NCBI GenBank assembly: GCA_947306055.1 | Contig: CAMZFK010000002.1 | Location: 1 to 56,835, forward strand | Source: an uncultured Candidatus Saccharibacteria bacterium | Lineage (GTDB): Bacteria; Patescibacteriota; Saccharimonadia; Saccharimonadales; Saccharimonadaceae | Direction of reading: 5' to 3' | Length of the DNA stretch: 56,835 nucleotides | Part shown: piece by piece, positions 38,965-47,909 of the stretch | How positions within the stretch are numbered: the first letter of the stretch is position 1 | Layout: the number at the start of each line of letters is the position of its first letter | Translations under genes and position numbers: made by a program | The notes under the pieces: model-generated | What the model was told of the DNA's origin: nothing | What the model saw: the letters and a program-made list of their open reading frames with translations, nothing else | Databases searched by the model: none

Positions 38965-39705
38965 ATTATCTTGGGTCCTACGGGCTCTGGCAAGACCGGT
39001 GTTTCTATCGAAATCGCAAAGGCTATCGGCGGCGAGATTATTTCTGCCGATTCTCGCGCTATCTTTAAAGGTATGGATATCGGCACGGCGAAGCCAAGCC
39101 TAGAAGAAAGACAAGGTATACCACACTACGGTATAGACTTGGTGAACCCAGGCGAACGTTTTACTGTGGCTGATTGGAAAGCTTATGCCGAGGACAAAAT
39201 CAAGGACATCAAGGCGCGTGGCAAAGTTCCGATTATCGCCGGCGGCACGGGACTTTATATTGATGCGTTAATTTACGACTACCATTTCAAAGGCCCAACG
39301 GGCAACAAAATTGGCGATGCTGAACAAAAAACTTGTACAGACCGGCAAGAGATAAAAGGAGATTTTTTAATCATTGGGATCAAGACTGACTTCGAGAAGC
39401 TAAAAGAGAGACTAGCGTTACGCGCAGACCAAATGTTTTGCGATGAATTATACGACGAAACCAAAAAACTTGTTCAAGCCTACGGCTGGGGAAGCGGCGC
39501 CATGAAAAGTAATATCTACGAGTATGCTTGGAAATATCTAAATGGCGAACTGTCGTTAGATGAAGCCAAAAAACTCTTTTTATATGAAGATTATCACTTG
39601 GCCAAACGTCAAATAACCTGGTTTAAAAGAAACAAAGAAATTATTTGGCTGGAGCTAGAAAAAATTTATCCATTTGTAATAAAAAAGTTTAAAAACTCAT
39701 TATAA
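38824..39705 (+). CDS. miaA: tRNA dimethylallyltransferase (start codon uncertain; N-terminal extension encoded by palindrome)
   Basis: [47 protein letters not shown]. Confidence 0.9.
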   Translation: [293 protein letters not shown]

Positions 39706-39736
39706 TTTGGATTGAATGTGATAGAATATAAATAGA

Positions 39737-40342
39737 ATGAGCAAAGAAACTAATACTCCAATAGAAAAATTATTCGGCTCGAAGACTCGCGCTAAACTCT
39801 TGCAACTATTTTTCGAAAATCCAGAGAAGTCTTTTTATGTTCGCGAGATGACTAGGGTTATCGACGAACAGATTAATTCAGTCCGTCGCGAGCTTCTAAA
39901 CCTCGAAAGCATTGGAGTTATCAAAAATGAAACTTTCGACAATAAAGTTTATTACTCAGCCAATAACAAACATCCATTTTGCCATGCATTAGTTGAAATT
40001 TTTTCTAAAAAAATTGATCTAGTGCAAGAAAAAGATATTCGCGAAAATTCGTGGGAAGAATATTGCCGTCCAGTCAAAAATTACCTAAAGGGGCTCATCG
40101 TTACGAATCGTTTGCCGGGCCAAGACGGTATCGACCTTCTCATTATCGGCAATGATAAAACCAAGAAGCTCACTCGCTGGGCGGAAGTCATCGAGAAAAA
40201 ACAAGGCAAGCCAATCAACTACGTCATTTTATCGACGGACGACTTCATCTATCGTAGAAATGTTCGCGACCGCTTCATCCTAGATATTTTCGAAATGGAA
40301 ATCACCAAAATCATTGATCCAGAAAAAATCATAAAAGAATAG
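39737..40342 (+). CDS. Winged-helix transcriptional regulator-like protein
   Basis: KLFGSKTRAKLLQLFFENPEKSFYVREMTRVIDEQINSVRRELLNLESIGVI. Confidence 0.7.
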   Translation: MSKETNTPIEKLFGSKTRAKLLQLFFENPEKSFYVREMTRVIDEQINSVRRELLNLESIGVIKNETFDNKVYYSANNKHPFCHALVEIFSKKIDLVQEKDIRENSWEEYCRPVKNYLKGLIVTNRLPGQDGIDLLIIGNDKTKKLTRWAEVIEKKQGKPINYVILSTDDFIYRRNVRDRFILDIFEMEITKIIDPEKIIKE

Positions 40343-40350
40343 GAGTAAAA

Positions 40351-40797
40351 ATGTTTGAAATCGAAAGCAAATCCCAAAACGAAATTACCATTATTACCAA
40401 AAAGACCACAATCAAAATCGACATCGAAGACGCCGTCGTTGATGCGGGGTTGGCTGTAGGCAAGATTACCGGACCAGGTGAATTTGAAATCGGCGACGCT
40501 ACCATTCGTGGTATTGCTACGGAAAGCGGCAAGACAATCTATGATGTCGAAATTGGCGGTATTCATATAGGGATACTTGGCGGCATCGAGGAAGGCCTAG
40601 ATGATATCGTAGCAGATATTCTTTGCACATCTTCCGTTCGAGCCGTACGTGAGATTGAGCCAAAGCTTGTCGTTTCTATGGGAAATGTGGACGGCATGGT
40701 ATCAGAATTAAAACTTACTGCACGCACAGAAAAGAAACTCAAAATAAAGAATCTTGAGTCTATCCCAGCGACAAAAGAAGTGGTGGTTCTAAATTAA
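40351..40797 (+). CDS. Small metallo-hydrolase-fold-like protein
   Basis: Resembles truncated beta-lactamase-fold hydrolases (ITGPGEFEIGDATIRGI...); weak. Confidence 0.4.
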   Translation: MFEIESKSQNEITIITKKTTIKIDIEDAVVDAGLAVGKITGPGEFEIGDATIRGIATESGKTIYDVEIGGIHIGILGGIEEGLDDIVADILCTSSVRAVREIEPKLVVSMGNVDGMVSELKLTARTEKKLKIKNLESIPATKEVVVLN

Positions 40798-40802
40798 ATC
40801 AG

Positions 40803-41444
40803 ATGGAAATTGTAGTAGTATTACTTATAATTTTGGGCTCAGTCATCCTGCACGAACTTTCTCATGGGGCAGTGGCGTATTGGCTCGGCGATCGTACCGC
40901 GAAAGACGCTGGACGGCTCACTTTTAACCCGCTTAAACATATTGATCCGTTTATGTCTATCCTTATACCAGTGATACTATATCTTATGCATGCCCCAGTT
41001 TTTGGTGGAGCGAAGCCTGTGCCAGTAAATTACCATAATCTAAAAGGTCGTGAATGGGGAATGGCTCTCGTCGCCATCGCGGGGCCACTGACTAACTTTC
41101 TGATTGCTTTTATTGCCTTTGCTATTGCGCATTTTTCAGGGATTCTTTCAGCTAGCGGCAATCAGATGGCCCGATTCGTCTTTTCTGAAATAGTCATTAT
41201 TAACCTCGGGTTTATGATTTTTAATCTTATCCCAATCCCGCCACTAGATGGCTCGCGTGTGCTATATGCGATTTCTCCAGATATAGTTCGCAATTTTATG
41301 ATGCAAATCGAAAGATACGGCGTCATCGTCGTCTATATCCTCATCTTCCTCCTTGGCGACGTGTTTGGCAATATTATGGTTGGGGGTATTAACGGAATGT
41401 TAGACTTCTTTTATATGCTACTACCCCCAACGCATATGTTATAA
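40803..41444 (+). CDS. Site-2 protease family (peptidase M50) membrane protein
   Basis: ILHELSHGAVAYWLGDRTAKDAGRLTFNPLKHID; FNLIPIPPLDGSRVLYA. Confidence 0.92.
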   Translation: MEIVVVLLIILGSVILHELSHGAVAYWLGDRTAKDAGRLTFNPLKHIDPFMSILIPVILYLMHAPVFGGAKPVPVNYHNLKGREWGMALVAIAGPLTNFLIAFIAFAIAHFSGILSASGNQMARFVFSEIVIINLGFMIFNLIPIPPLDGSRVLYAISPDIVRNFMMQIERYGVIVVYILIFLLGDVFGNIMVGGINGMLDFFYMLLPPTHML

Positions 41445-41452
41445 TAAAAATA

Positions 41453-41595
41453 GGCCCTGCCAGTGGCATGATTTTCCTGAATAATCATGTTATAGGGATT
41501 TCGTGGCTTACATCCGTGGATGTATCGCATAAGATTTTACCCACCTTGTATATATTACGGGGAAAACAGGCTGACAGGGCCCCTAAAGGTGGGCA
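41453..41595 (+). promoter_or_regulatory. Structured RNA leader with potential SD-sequestering pseudoknot
   Basis: TATAAT just upstream; closing stem GGCCCTGCCAG 41453-41463 / CTGACAGGGCC 41571-41581; CCCACCTT 41540-41547 complementary to the SD region AAGGTGGG 41586-41593. Confidence 0.55.
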
Positions 41596-42447
41596 ATGAA
41601 ACAAAGAATTCGTGTAGTCGGTATTATCAAAACAGGTGACGGGGTATTGATTTTGAAACGAAACCGTAGCCGTAGTGAGGCTCCGGTTTTTTGGGAGCTT
41701 CCTACAGACAAAATAAAATTCGGCGAACAACCAGAAGAAGCCATGGCGAGGACTATTAATGAAAATATCGGCCTCGTCGCTACTTCGATAAGATTGAAAG
41801 ACGTGATTACCTTTTTAGCATTAGAGGGAGCTAGCCGCCTAAGTAATCTGTATATTATTTACGAAATCCAAGTCGGCGGGGATAACAAGCCGGAGCCAAA
41901 GGATCGATACAATGCCTATAAATTTATTAAAGATTTTACGAATCTCGGCGGGATACACCTAAATGAGGCTAGCGCAGCAGTGATTGAGATAGAGGGAAAT
42001 AAAATCGTCTCTGGGCACATTTCTGCCAGAAATACTGCAAATGCAGTCACGGTTCACGTCGACGGTGCATCTCGCGGTAATCCAGGACCGTCAGGTATCG
42101 GCTATTGTATATATAATAATAATGGTGATTTGATCGAAAAGGGCGGTGAGTTTATCGGCTTTGCCACCTCCCGCGTTGCAGAATATTATGCAATGAAAAA
42201 CGGTATTAGTCGTGCGCTTAGCCTTGGCTTTAAGACCGTACGCTTTGTGTCGGATAGCTTGATGGTAGTAAATCAATTAAATGGGATTTTTAAAATTAAA
42301 AATCAAGATATCATGCCGATTTATAATGATATCGAAAAGATGCTAAATGGTTTTGAGAGCGTTTCATTTACACACGTGCCACGGGCTCAAAATGCTATTG
42401 CCGATGACGAAGCCAATAAGGCCATTGATAGACTAATCAATAGATGA
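41596..42447 (+). CDS. Nudix-like domain fused to RNase HI domain
   Basis: N-terminal RVVGIIKTGDGVLILKRNRSR...ELPTDKIKFGEQPEEAMARTINENIGL; C-terminal VHVDGASRGNPGPSGIGY...VSDSLMVVNQLNG...ADDEANKA. Confidence 0.8.
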   Translation: MKQRIRVVGIIKTGDGVLILKRNRSRSEAPVFWELPTDKIKFGEQPEEAMARTINENIGLVATSIRLKDVITFLALEGASRLSNLYIIYEIQVGGDNKPEPKDRYNAYKFIKDFTNLGGIHLNEASAAVIEIEGNKIVSGHISARNTANAVTVHVDGASRGNPGPSGIGYCIYNNNGDLIEKGGEFIGFATSRVAEYYAMKNGISRALSLGFKTVRFVSDSLMVVNQLNGIFKIKNQDIMPIYNDIEKMLNGFESVSFTHVPRAQNAIADDEANKAIDRLINR

Positions 42448-42458
42448 TATAATAAAAA

Positions 42459-42797
42459 GAGCCCAAAAAGTGATCGCTTGGGGTTACCCAAGAGGAAAGT
42501 CCGGGCAGCATAGAGCATGGTAGTCGCTAACGGCGACCGTCCGTAAGGATAGGGAAAGTACCACAGAAACAAAACTGCCCTTTAAGGGTGATGGTGAAAA
42601 GAGTGGGGTAAGAGCCCACAGCGCCCTGTAGCGATACTGGGCGGAGGCAAACCCTACCTGCTGCAAGGAGTGCTAAATACCCCTGCTCGGGGATGCACGC
42701 TCACCGCTTGAACATTATAGCAATGTAATGTCTAGATAGATGATCACTGGCTTTGTCTATGTGGCAAGGTTACAAAACCCGGCTTATTGAAGGCTCT
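42459..42797 (+). ncRNA. rnpB: RNase P RNA (class A)
   Basis: GAGGAAAGTCCGGGC, AGGATAGGGAAAGTACCACAGAAA, GGGTAAGAGCCCACAG, ACAAAACCCGGCTTAT; -10 TATAAT at 42448-42453. Confidence 0.95.
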
Positions 42798-42799
42798 CA

Positions 42800-42837
42800 A
42801 AAAATCACCCCTTTTATTAGAAGGAGTGATTTTTTTA
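42800..42837. terminator. Terminator between rnpB and convergent rpmB
   Basis: aaatcaccccttttattagaaggagtgatttttt. Confidence 0.8.
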
Positions 42838-42841
42838 TTGT

Positions 42842-43066
42842 CTATTTGGTCTTCTTTTCAGCGAGAGCTTTTGGAGACTCAATTAATCCTTTTTTCTTCA
42901 AAGTTCTGAGTGCAGAAGTAGAAATATTGCACTTGATTTTCTGGCCATTAATTACAAGAGTTCTCTTCGAAACATTTGGCTTGAATACTTTGCGAGTGTG
43001 CCTCTGGGAGAATGAAACATTATGACCATACATTTTACCTTTGCCGGTAACTTCACAAATTGCCAT
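42842..43066 (-). CDS. rpmB: 50S ribosomal protein L28
   Basis: MAICEVTGKGKMYGHNVSFSQRHTRKVFKPN. Confidence 0.93.
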   Translation of the reverse strand: MAICEVTGKGKMYGHNVSFSQRHTRKVFKPNVSKRTLVINGQKIKCNISTSALRTLKKKGLIESPKALAEKKTK

Positions 43067-43067
43067 C

Positions 43068-43415
43068 TTATTTCTCCTTTACTGCATTTACGATTGCTTT
43101 GAATGCCTCTGGCTCATTTACGGCGAGCTCAGCAAGGATTTTACGATCAACATTGATGTTTTTGGCTTTCATACCAGCGATTAACTGGGAATAGGAAAGA
43201 CCAAGTTCGCGAGATGCGTTGTTGATGCGGGTAATCCAGATAGCCCTTAGATCACGCTTCTTGTTGCGACGATCGCGGTAGCTATATCTTAAAGCCTTAA
43301 TCACACCTTGATTCCCAAGACGGAAACTTCTGGTGCGGGCATGCTGCATACCTTTAGCAGCTTTTAAAATCTTCTTATGTCGAGCCATTGCGGCTACACC
43401 ACGTTTTACTCTCAT
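43068..43415 (-). CDS. rplT: 50S ribosomal protein L20
   Basis: [36 protein letters not shown]. Confidence 0.95.
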   Translation of the reverse strand: MRVKRGVAAMARHKKILKAAKGMQHARTRSFRLGNQGVIKALRYSYRDRRNKKRDLRAIWITRINNASRELGLSYSQLIAGMKAKNINVDRKILAELAVNEPEAFKAIVNAVKEK

Positions 43416-43417
43416 GA

Positions 43418-43612
43418 TTAAACTCCTAAAGCAGTCTTAATGTTTTTCTTGATTTTGCCGTTGATGACTGCAGCAGTTTTCATGTTGCGTTTCCTGGCTT
43501 TAGATTTTTTGGCAAGAATATGATTGCCGAATGCACGTTCACGCACGATTTTACCAGAGCCGGTAATTTTAATACGCTTTGCGGTGCCTTTATGCGTCTT
43601 TAGTTTTGGCAT
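43418..43612 (-). CDS. rpmI: 50S ribosomal protein L35
   Basis: [43 protein letters not shown]. Confidence 0.95.
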   Translation of the reverse strand: MPKLKTHKGTAKRIKITGSGKIVRERAFGNHILAKKSKARKRNMKTAAVINGKIKKNIKTALGV

Positions 43613-43680
43613 AAACTTTCCTTTAATTTAATTAGGTTGTTATTAAAAACGTACAATCAGTCGACCGTGGAAGTAGGAAA

Positions 43681-44199
43681 TTACTTCTTCCGAATCCCTA
43701 CTGATAAGTTGCGCCCGTTAAATTGTGATTTACCTTCGATTACGATGTCGTCACCGAGAAGCCCAAGCACCTTTTCAAGTAAATCTTGACCAATCTCTTT
43801 GTGTGCCATCTCGCGACCGCGAAAGACAATCATTATCTTTACTCTGTCGCCATCGTCAAGGAACTCACGCATTTTGCGGACTTTGATATTGAGGTCGTTT
43901 TCGGAAATTTTAAGACCAATCTTCATCTGCTTAAGCTCGGATTGTTTTTCGCGAGCTTTTTTGCGATTTCTGGCCTCTTCCTTCATCTTTTGGTATTGGA
44001 ATTTACCCCAATCGATGATTTTTACGACCGGTGGGTTGGCATTAGCAGAAATCTCCACTAAATCCACACCCTGTTCCTTCGCAAGAATCTGGGCTTCGCG
44101 ACTTGACATAATGCCAAGCTGCTCTCCACTTGAACCAATTACGCGTACCTCCGGATAACGAATTTCTCCATTCAACCGAGTGCGTGATGTGTCTTTGAT
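43681..44199 (-). CDS. infC: Translation initiation factor IF-3, probable ATC (AUC) start codon at 44199-44197
   Basis: IKDTSRTRLNGEIRYPEVRVIGSSGEQLGIMSSREAQ; SD AAGGA 5 nt upstream of ATC; no ATG/GTG/TTG between the upstream in-frame TAG and ATC. Confidence 0.88.
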   Translation of the reverse strand: MKDTSRTRLNGEIRYPEVRVIGSSGEQLGIMSSREAQILAKEQGVDLVEISANANPPVVKIIDWGKFQYQKMKEEARNRKKAREKQSELKQMKIGLKISENDLNIKVRKMREFLDDGDRVKIMIVFRGREMAHKEIGQDLLEKVLGLLGDDIVIEGKSQFNGRNLSVGIRKK

Positions 44200-44275
44200 A
44201 GTAGTCCTTTCTTCTCTTGAATTAACCTGATACTAATTATATCAAATCATAAGAAAAAATACAAGAGAAAAATAC

Positions 44276-45826
44276 CTATTTCCTCCGGTACATCAGCGCC
44301 TCCGCGATGTGCACCGGCTTGATGATGTCAGCCTCATCAAGGTCGGCAATCGTCTGCGCAACTTTTATAGTTTTAAAATATGCTCTCGCCGAGAGATTTA
44401 ATTTTTTGGACGCCTGAGAAAGCATAGTTTTTGCTGCGGAATCCATATGTAGTAAATTTGACACTTCAAACGATGAAAGGGCGCTATTGAACATCCCGCT
44501 ACGGCCATAACGAGCCCGCTGCCGCTGAATCGCCCCTGTTATAGTATTTTTTACAACATTATGTTCATGGTTATCACCGGAAGGATTTTTGAGTAAATCT
44601 TCATTTTCGACCTTTTTTACGTCGATGCAAAGGTCGATTCTATCAAATAATGGCCCAGAGAGTTTTTTCTGGTAGTTTTGAATTTGTTGCTCAGTGCACG
44701 TACATTCGTGCGTAGGGTCGCCAAGGTATCCGCAAGGGCAGGGATTCATTGTTGCGACAAGCATAAAATCCGCTGGATAAGTCGTCTTGTGATTAGCTCT
44801 CGATATAGAGATTTCTTTATCCTCTAATGGCTGCCTCAAGGCTTCTAGCACCGAGCGAGGAAACTCGGGGATTTCATCTAAAAACAGGATCCCCTTATGT
44901 GCAAGCGATATCTCTCCAGGGGCAGCTGCTGCGCCACCACCGATGACAGACACCGCGCTTGCCGTGTGGTGAGGCTCACGGAAGGGCCGCGTCTTAATAA
45001 TTTCATCGGTGGAGAGCCCCGTCAGAGAGTAAATTTTGGTAATAGCGATTTCTTCTTCTGGGGTTAAATCCGGTAGCAGGTTGGAAGCAGCCTTCGCAAG
45101 GAGCGTTTTCCCAGCTCCAGGAGGCCCAGAAATCAAGATATTATGGTGGCCAGCTATAGCTACCGTCATGGCGCGTTTAGCGAGCTCTTGCCCACGTATA
45201 TGGTCTAGAATTGGCCCAGAAACGCGATTTTTTGGGCGGTAAGACTGGTCTACTTCCGTAGCTGACATCACAAACTTACCTTGATTTTTTAGATGCAAAA
45301 AGAGATCTTTAAGGCTTTTTACACCGTATATCTTAATGCCAGTAATCAACGCTGCCTGGGAAAGATTCCCCAAAGGGACATAAATCTCATCAATTTTTGT
45401 GCGCTTTGCCTCCTCAATGATATTTATGATGCCTTTTATCGGCCTAAGAGCGCCATCTAAAGATAACTCACCTACAAACATCTTGCCAGATACGTCTGAT
45501 TTAATAATTTGTGAAGATAAGGCTAATATCGATAAGGCGATTGGTAAGTCTAGATACGAGCCATCTTTAGCTAGATCTGCCGGCGCGAGGTTTATTGTGA
45601 CTTTTTTGTCAGGGAAGGTAAAGCCAGAATTAATTATGGCACTCCTGACTCGTTCTTTGGCCTCAGTTATGGTTTTGTTTGCCATGCCTACTATATTAAA
45701 CGCCGGTAGGCCGCGGCTCATATCTCCTTCTACCTCGACAGTTTTGCCATCGAAACCAAAAGGGATTGCGGAATATATCTTAGCTATCATGCCGCCTTTA
45801 CTAGCATAGGTGCAAAAATAATTCAA
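44276..45826 (-). CDS. comM: ComM/YifB-family Mg-chelatase-like ATPase
   Basis: LPAFNIVGMANKTITEAKERVRSAIINSGFTFPDKKVTINLAPADLAKDGSYLDLPIAL; GPPGAGKTLLAKA. Confidence 0.93.
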   Translation of the reverse strand: MNYFCTYASKGGMIAKIYSAIPFGFDGKTVEVEGDMSRGLPAFNIVGMANKTITEAKERVRSAIINSGFTFPDKKVTINLAPADLAKDGSYLDLPIALSILALSSQIIKSDVSGKMFVGELSLDGALRPIKGIINIIEEAKRTKIDEIYVPLGNLSQAALITGIKIYGVKSLKDLFLHLKNQGKFVMSATEVDQSYRPKNRVSGPILDHIRGQELAKRAMTVAIAGHHNILISGPPGAGKTLLAKAASNLLPDLTPEEEIAITKIYSLTGLSTDEIIKTRPFREPHHTASAVSVIGGGAAAAPGEISLAHKGILFLDEIPEFPRSVLEALRQPLEDKEISISRANHKTTYPADFMLVATMNPCPCGYLGDPTHECTCTEQQIQNYQKKLSGPLFDRIDLCIDVKKVENEDLLKNPSGDNHEHNVVKNTITGAIQRQRARYGRSGMFNSALSSFEVSNLLHMDSAAKTMLSQASKKLNLSARAYFKTIKVAQTIADLDEADIIKPVHIAEALMYRRK

Positions 45827-45959
45827 CCCCGGCCCTATTTTTAAGGGGTGAAATATTGATTGTGGGGCGGAATCTCAGGCATTTTTTGCTTACCTCTGTA
45901 TGGGCATTTTGCTTGTGGAAAACTCACGAAAAATATACAAAAATTGTTCAAAAAATGTA

Positions 45960-46110
45960 TTGACATTAGCATTTTTTCGCGATATTATAGAGATAGCTTT
46001 TGAATAAAAAAATTATTCAAAAGGCAAAAATAAACATTATAGCCAAAATAACTCCACACTCTACACAGAAGACCGGTTTTCCTCGCAGTTACCGGTCTTC
46101 TTTCTTGTTT
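45960..46110 (+). ncRNA. Candidate small RNA with consensus promoter and intrinsic terminator
   Basis: TTGACA 45960-45965, 17 nt, TATTAT 45983-45988; perfect 11-bp hairpin 45997-46023; terminator GAAGACCGGT 46068-46077 / ACCGGTCTTC 46091-46100 then T-rich. Confidence 0.6.
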
Positions 46111-46192
46111 CGAAACACAAAATGCCACTCTCGACATGGCAACATTACAGATATAGACATTTTTTAACAGAAGTAGTATAATAAAGACAGTT

Positions 46193-46549
46193 GGGGCTGA
46201 CAAAGCTTAGACGGAGTATTAACAGATATGATGCGTGTCGATTGAATACCGTAAGTATTAAATAAGTGCTAAAAACACTAAGCTAGCGCATGTCATGTAC
46301 ATGCCAGCATATGCCTAAGATTATTTTATAGGCTGGTCTGTGCTTAAGGCTCCGTAGAGCCCAGATTATCATATGACGGGGATAAAGCTATTCAAGCGGC
46401 GATAAATAGCTCGAAAATTAGCCATGGCGCTTGTAAGTTTCGTTTTCTGCAGTCTACAAACCGCGCCAAGATCAAACAGAGAACTATACACGTAGATTCA
46501 TATCCAGGTGATTCTTCGGACGGGGAGGCAGTATCCCCCAGCTCCACCA
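46193..46549 (+). ncRNA. ssrA: Transfer-messenger RNA; putative tag AKNTKLAHVMYMPAYA
   Basis: GGGGCTG 5' end pairs with CAGCTCC-ACCA; TTCG-type T arm; tag frame GCT AAA AAC ... GCC TAA ending in a stem; upstream TATAAT. Confidence 0.93.
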
Positions 46550-46570
46550 TATACTATAGTCAAACAATAA

Positions 46571-46598
46571 AATATCCTAGAATTAAGGATATTTTTTT
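46571..46598 (+). terminator. tmRNA terminator
   Basis: aatatcct-agaatta-aggatattttttt. Confidence 0.85.
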
Positions 46599-46721
46599 AA
46601 TTTTACGCCGCAAAAAGAGTCATATTGTTGTAAAATCCACAACATTTTGAGCAATAAAATAGAACAGGTAAACAATAGGGTAGACGTTGTAAAAAATACA
46701 ACATAAAATTGAACAATTCTA

Positions 46722-47090
46722 TTGCTTTTTTAAAGCTTTTATGCTAATATGAAAACAGTCGAGATGACTAAAATAAAAACATCAAAAAGGACAAAAAATG
46801 AAAAGGGACAAACCAATTCCGACGTAAAAGTAATTTAGCGGGCGAAAAGGTAATTTCTAGCCATAAATTACAACATAGGAATTACCTAGAGCTCCGCTAA
46901 AAGCGTCGAGCGCGTTAGTAAATCTTTTGTTAGCACCTTATAGAAACATAAACAAGAGCAAAAGAAAACACTAGCAAGGACAATGCTTCACCCTGCGTGA
47001 AGCGGTCAAAAGGATAGGCGGATCAGGTTGCGGTCAATAGTTAAGATTTTAAGTGCCGGATAACCCCCGCCTTCCTCCCATAAAATAAGC
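46722..47090 (+). ncRNA. Candidate structured RNA with extended -10 promoter and nested stems
   Basis: TTGCTT 46722-46727, 17 nt, tgc-TAATAT 46745-46750; TTTAGCGG 46834-46841 / CCGCTAAA 46894-46901; GGTAATTTCTA 46849-46859 / TAGGAATTACC 46876-46886; no long ORF. Confidence 0.5.
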
Positions 47091-47133
47091 TTCAAAAACT
47101 CTTGGGGGATAAAATCTGTGGTATAATCATGTT

Positions 47134-47487
47134 ATGAAGCATAACCGCGTTATACCAATCATCAGCATAGCAGGACTCGCAGCTTTAGCTGTTATGCTCA
47201 TAATAACATCCCCAACCGAAATCGGTCCATTAGGGGTTTTATTATTTTTTACAACACTTTATGTTACGACATTTGGAATTATCACCCTCATCATGGGGGC
47301 TTTTTATCGTCTCGCTTTCAAAAAAGAAGCTCTGCGCGGCAAAGATTACCTATACTCGGCAGTCATGGCTTTTGGCCCAATCATGATACTGATGGCACGC
47401 TCATTTGGCGCTATCAATCTCTGGACGGTCAGCCTAATCCTGATCTTTTTGCTATTAGCGGAATTTTTAGTCTACAAAAGGGCATAA
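47134..47487 (+). CDS. Multi-TM membrane protein
   Basis: Three to four hydrophobic segments. Confidence 0.65.
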   Translation: MKHNRVIPIISIAGLAALAVMLIITSPTEIGPLGVLLFFTTLYVTTFGIITLIMGAFYRLAFKKEALRGKDYLYSAVMAFGPIMILMARSFGAINLWTVSLILIFLLLAEFLVYKRA

Positions 47488-47504
47488 TGTGATAAAATAA
47501 GCAT

Positions 47505-47909
47505 ATGGATAATGGTCGAAGCGAATTTACGGGCAACATGATTCCTCAAAATCCCAATGAAAACACATGGGATTATTCGCCAGAGCATGACAATAAAGCC
47601 ATCGGCAACAAAATTATTTCTACTCCAGAATCATCTCCAGAACTAGCCCCAGAAAAATTCGGTGAAATTTTGCCGACGAGCCCGATTGTACCCGCTACCG
47701 AAGAGACAGTGGTCGCGGCCCCAGCCTTTAACGATAACGCCATCAAAACTACCGGAGATCACTTAGACGCGTTGGCTATAGACGAAGTAGACAGGCTGAT
47801 TGATAGTGTAGACTCTAACAATGGCGAACTCGCGGGACTCAATGACTCACTAAGACACATGACCGCAGTAAATCTAGATAATTCCTTTAATAGGAAGTTA
47901 GGCAAATAA
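47505..47909 (+). CDS. Hypothetical acidic protein
   Basis: ORF immediately upstream of the secretion-type ATPase, stop/start overlap. Confidence 0.5.
   Translation: MDNGRSEFTGNMIPQNPNENTWDYSPEHDNKAIGNKIISTPESSPELAPEKFGEILPTSPIVPATEETVVAAPAFNDNAIKTTGDHLDALAIDEVDRLIDSVDSNNGELAGLNDSLRHMTAVNLDNSFNRKLGK

Noticed and set aside
41453-41595. SRP (4.5S) RNA
   Set aside because: Although CAGGGCCCC is reminiscent of the E. coli 4.5S 3' end, the diagnostic GGUCAGGUCCGGAAGGAAGCAGCC loop is absent.
45985-46203. Minus-strand 72-aa ORF over the tmRNA 5' region
   Set aside because: Overlaps the candidate sRNA and the ssrA promoter/5' end; no protein-like composition or RBS context.
46626-46702. Replication origin/DnaA boxes near TTGTAAAATCCACAA
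   Set aside because: The matches to TTATCCACA are imperfect, few, and no dnaA/dnaN is adjacent; better explained as paired dyads before a promoter.
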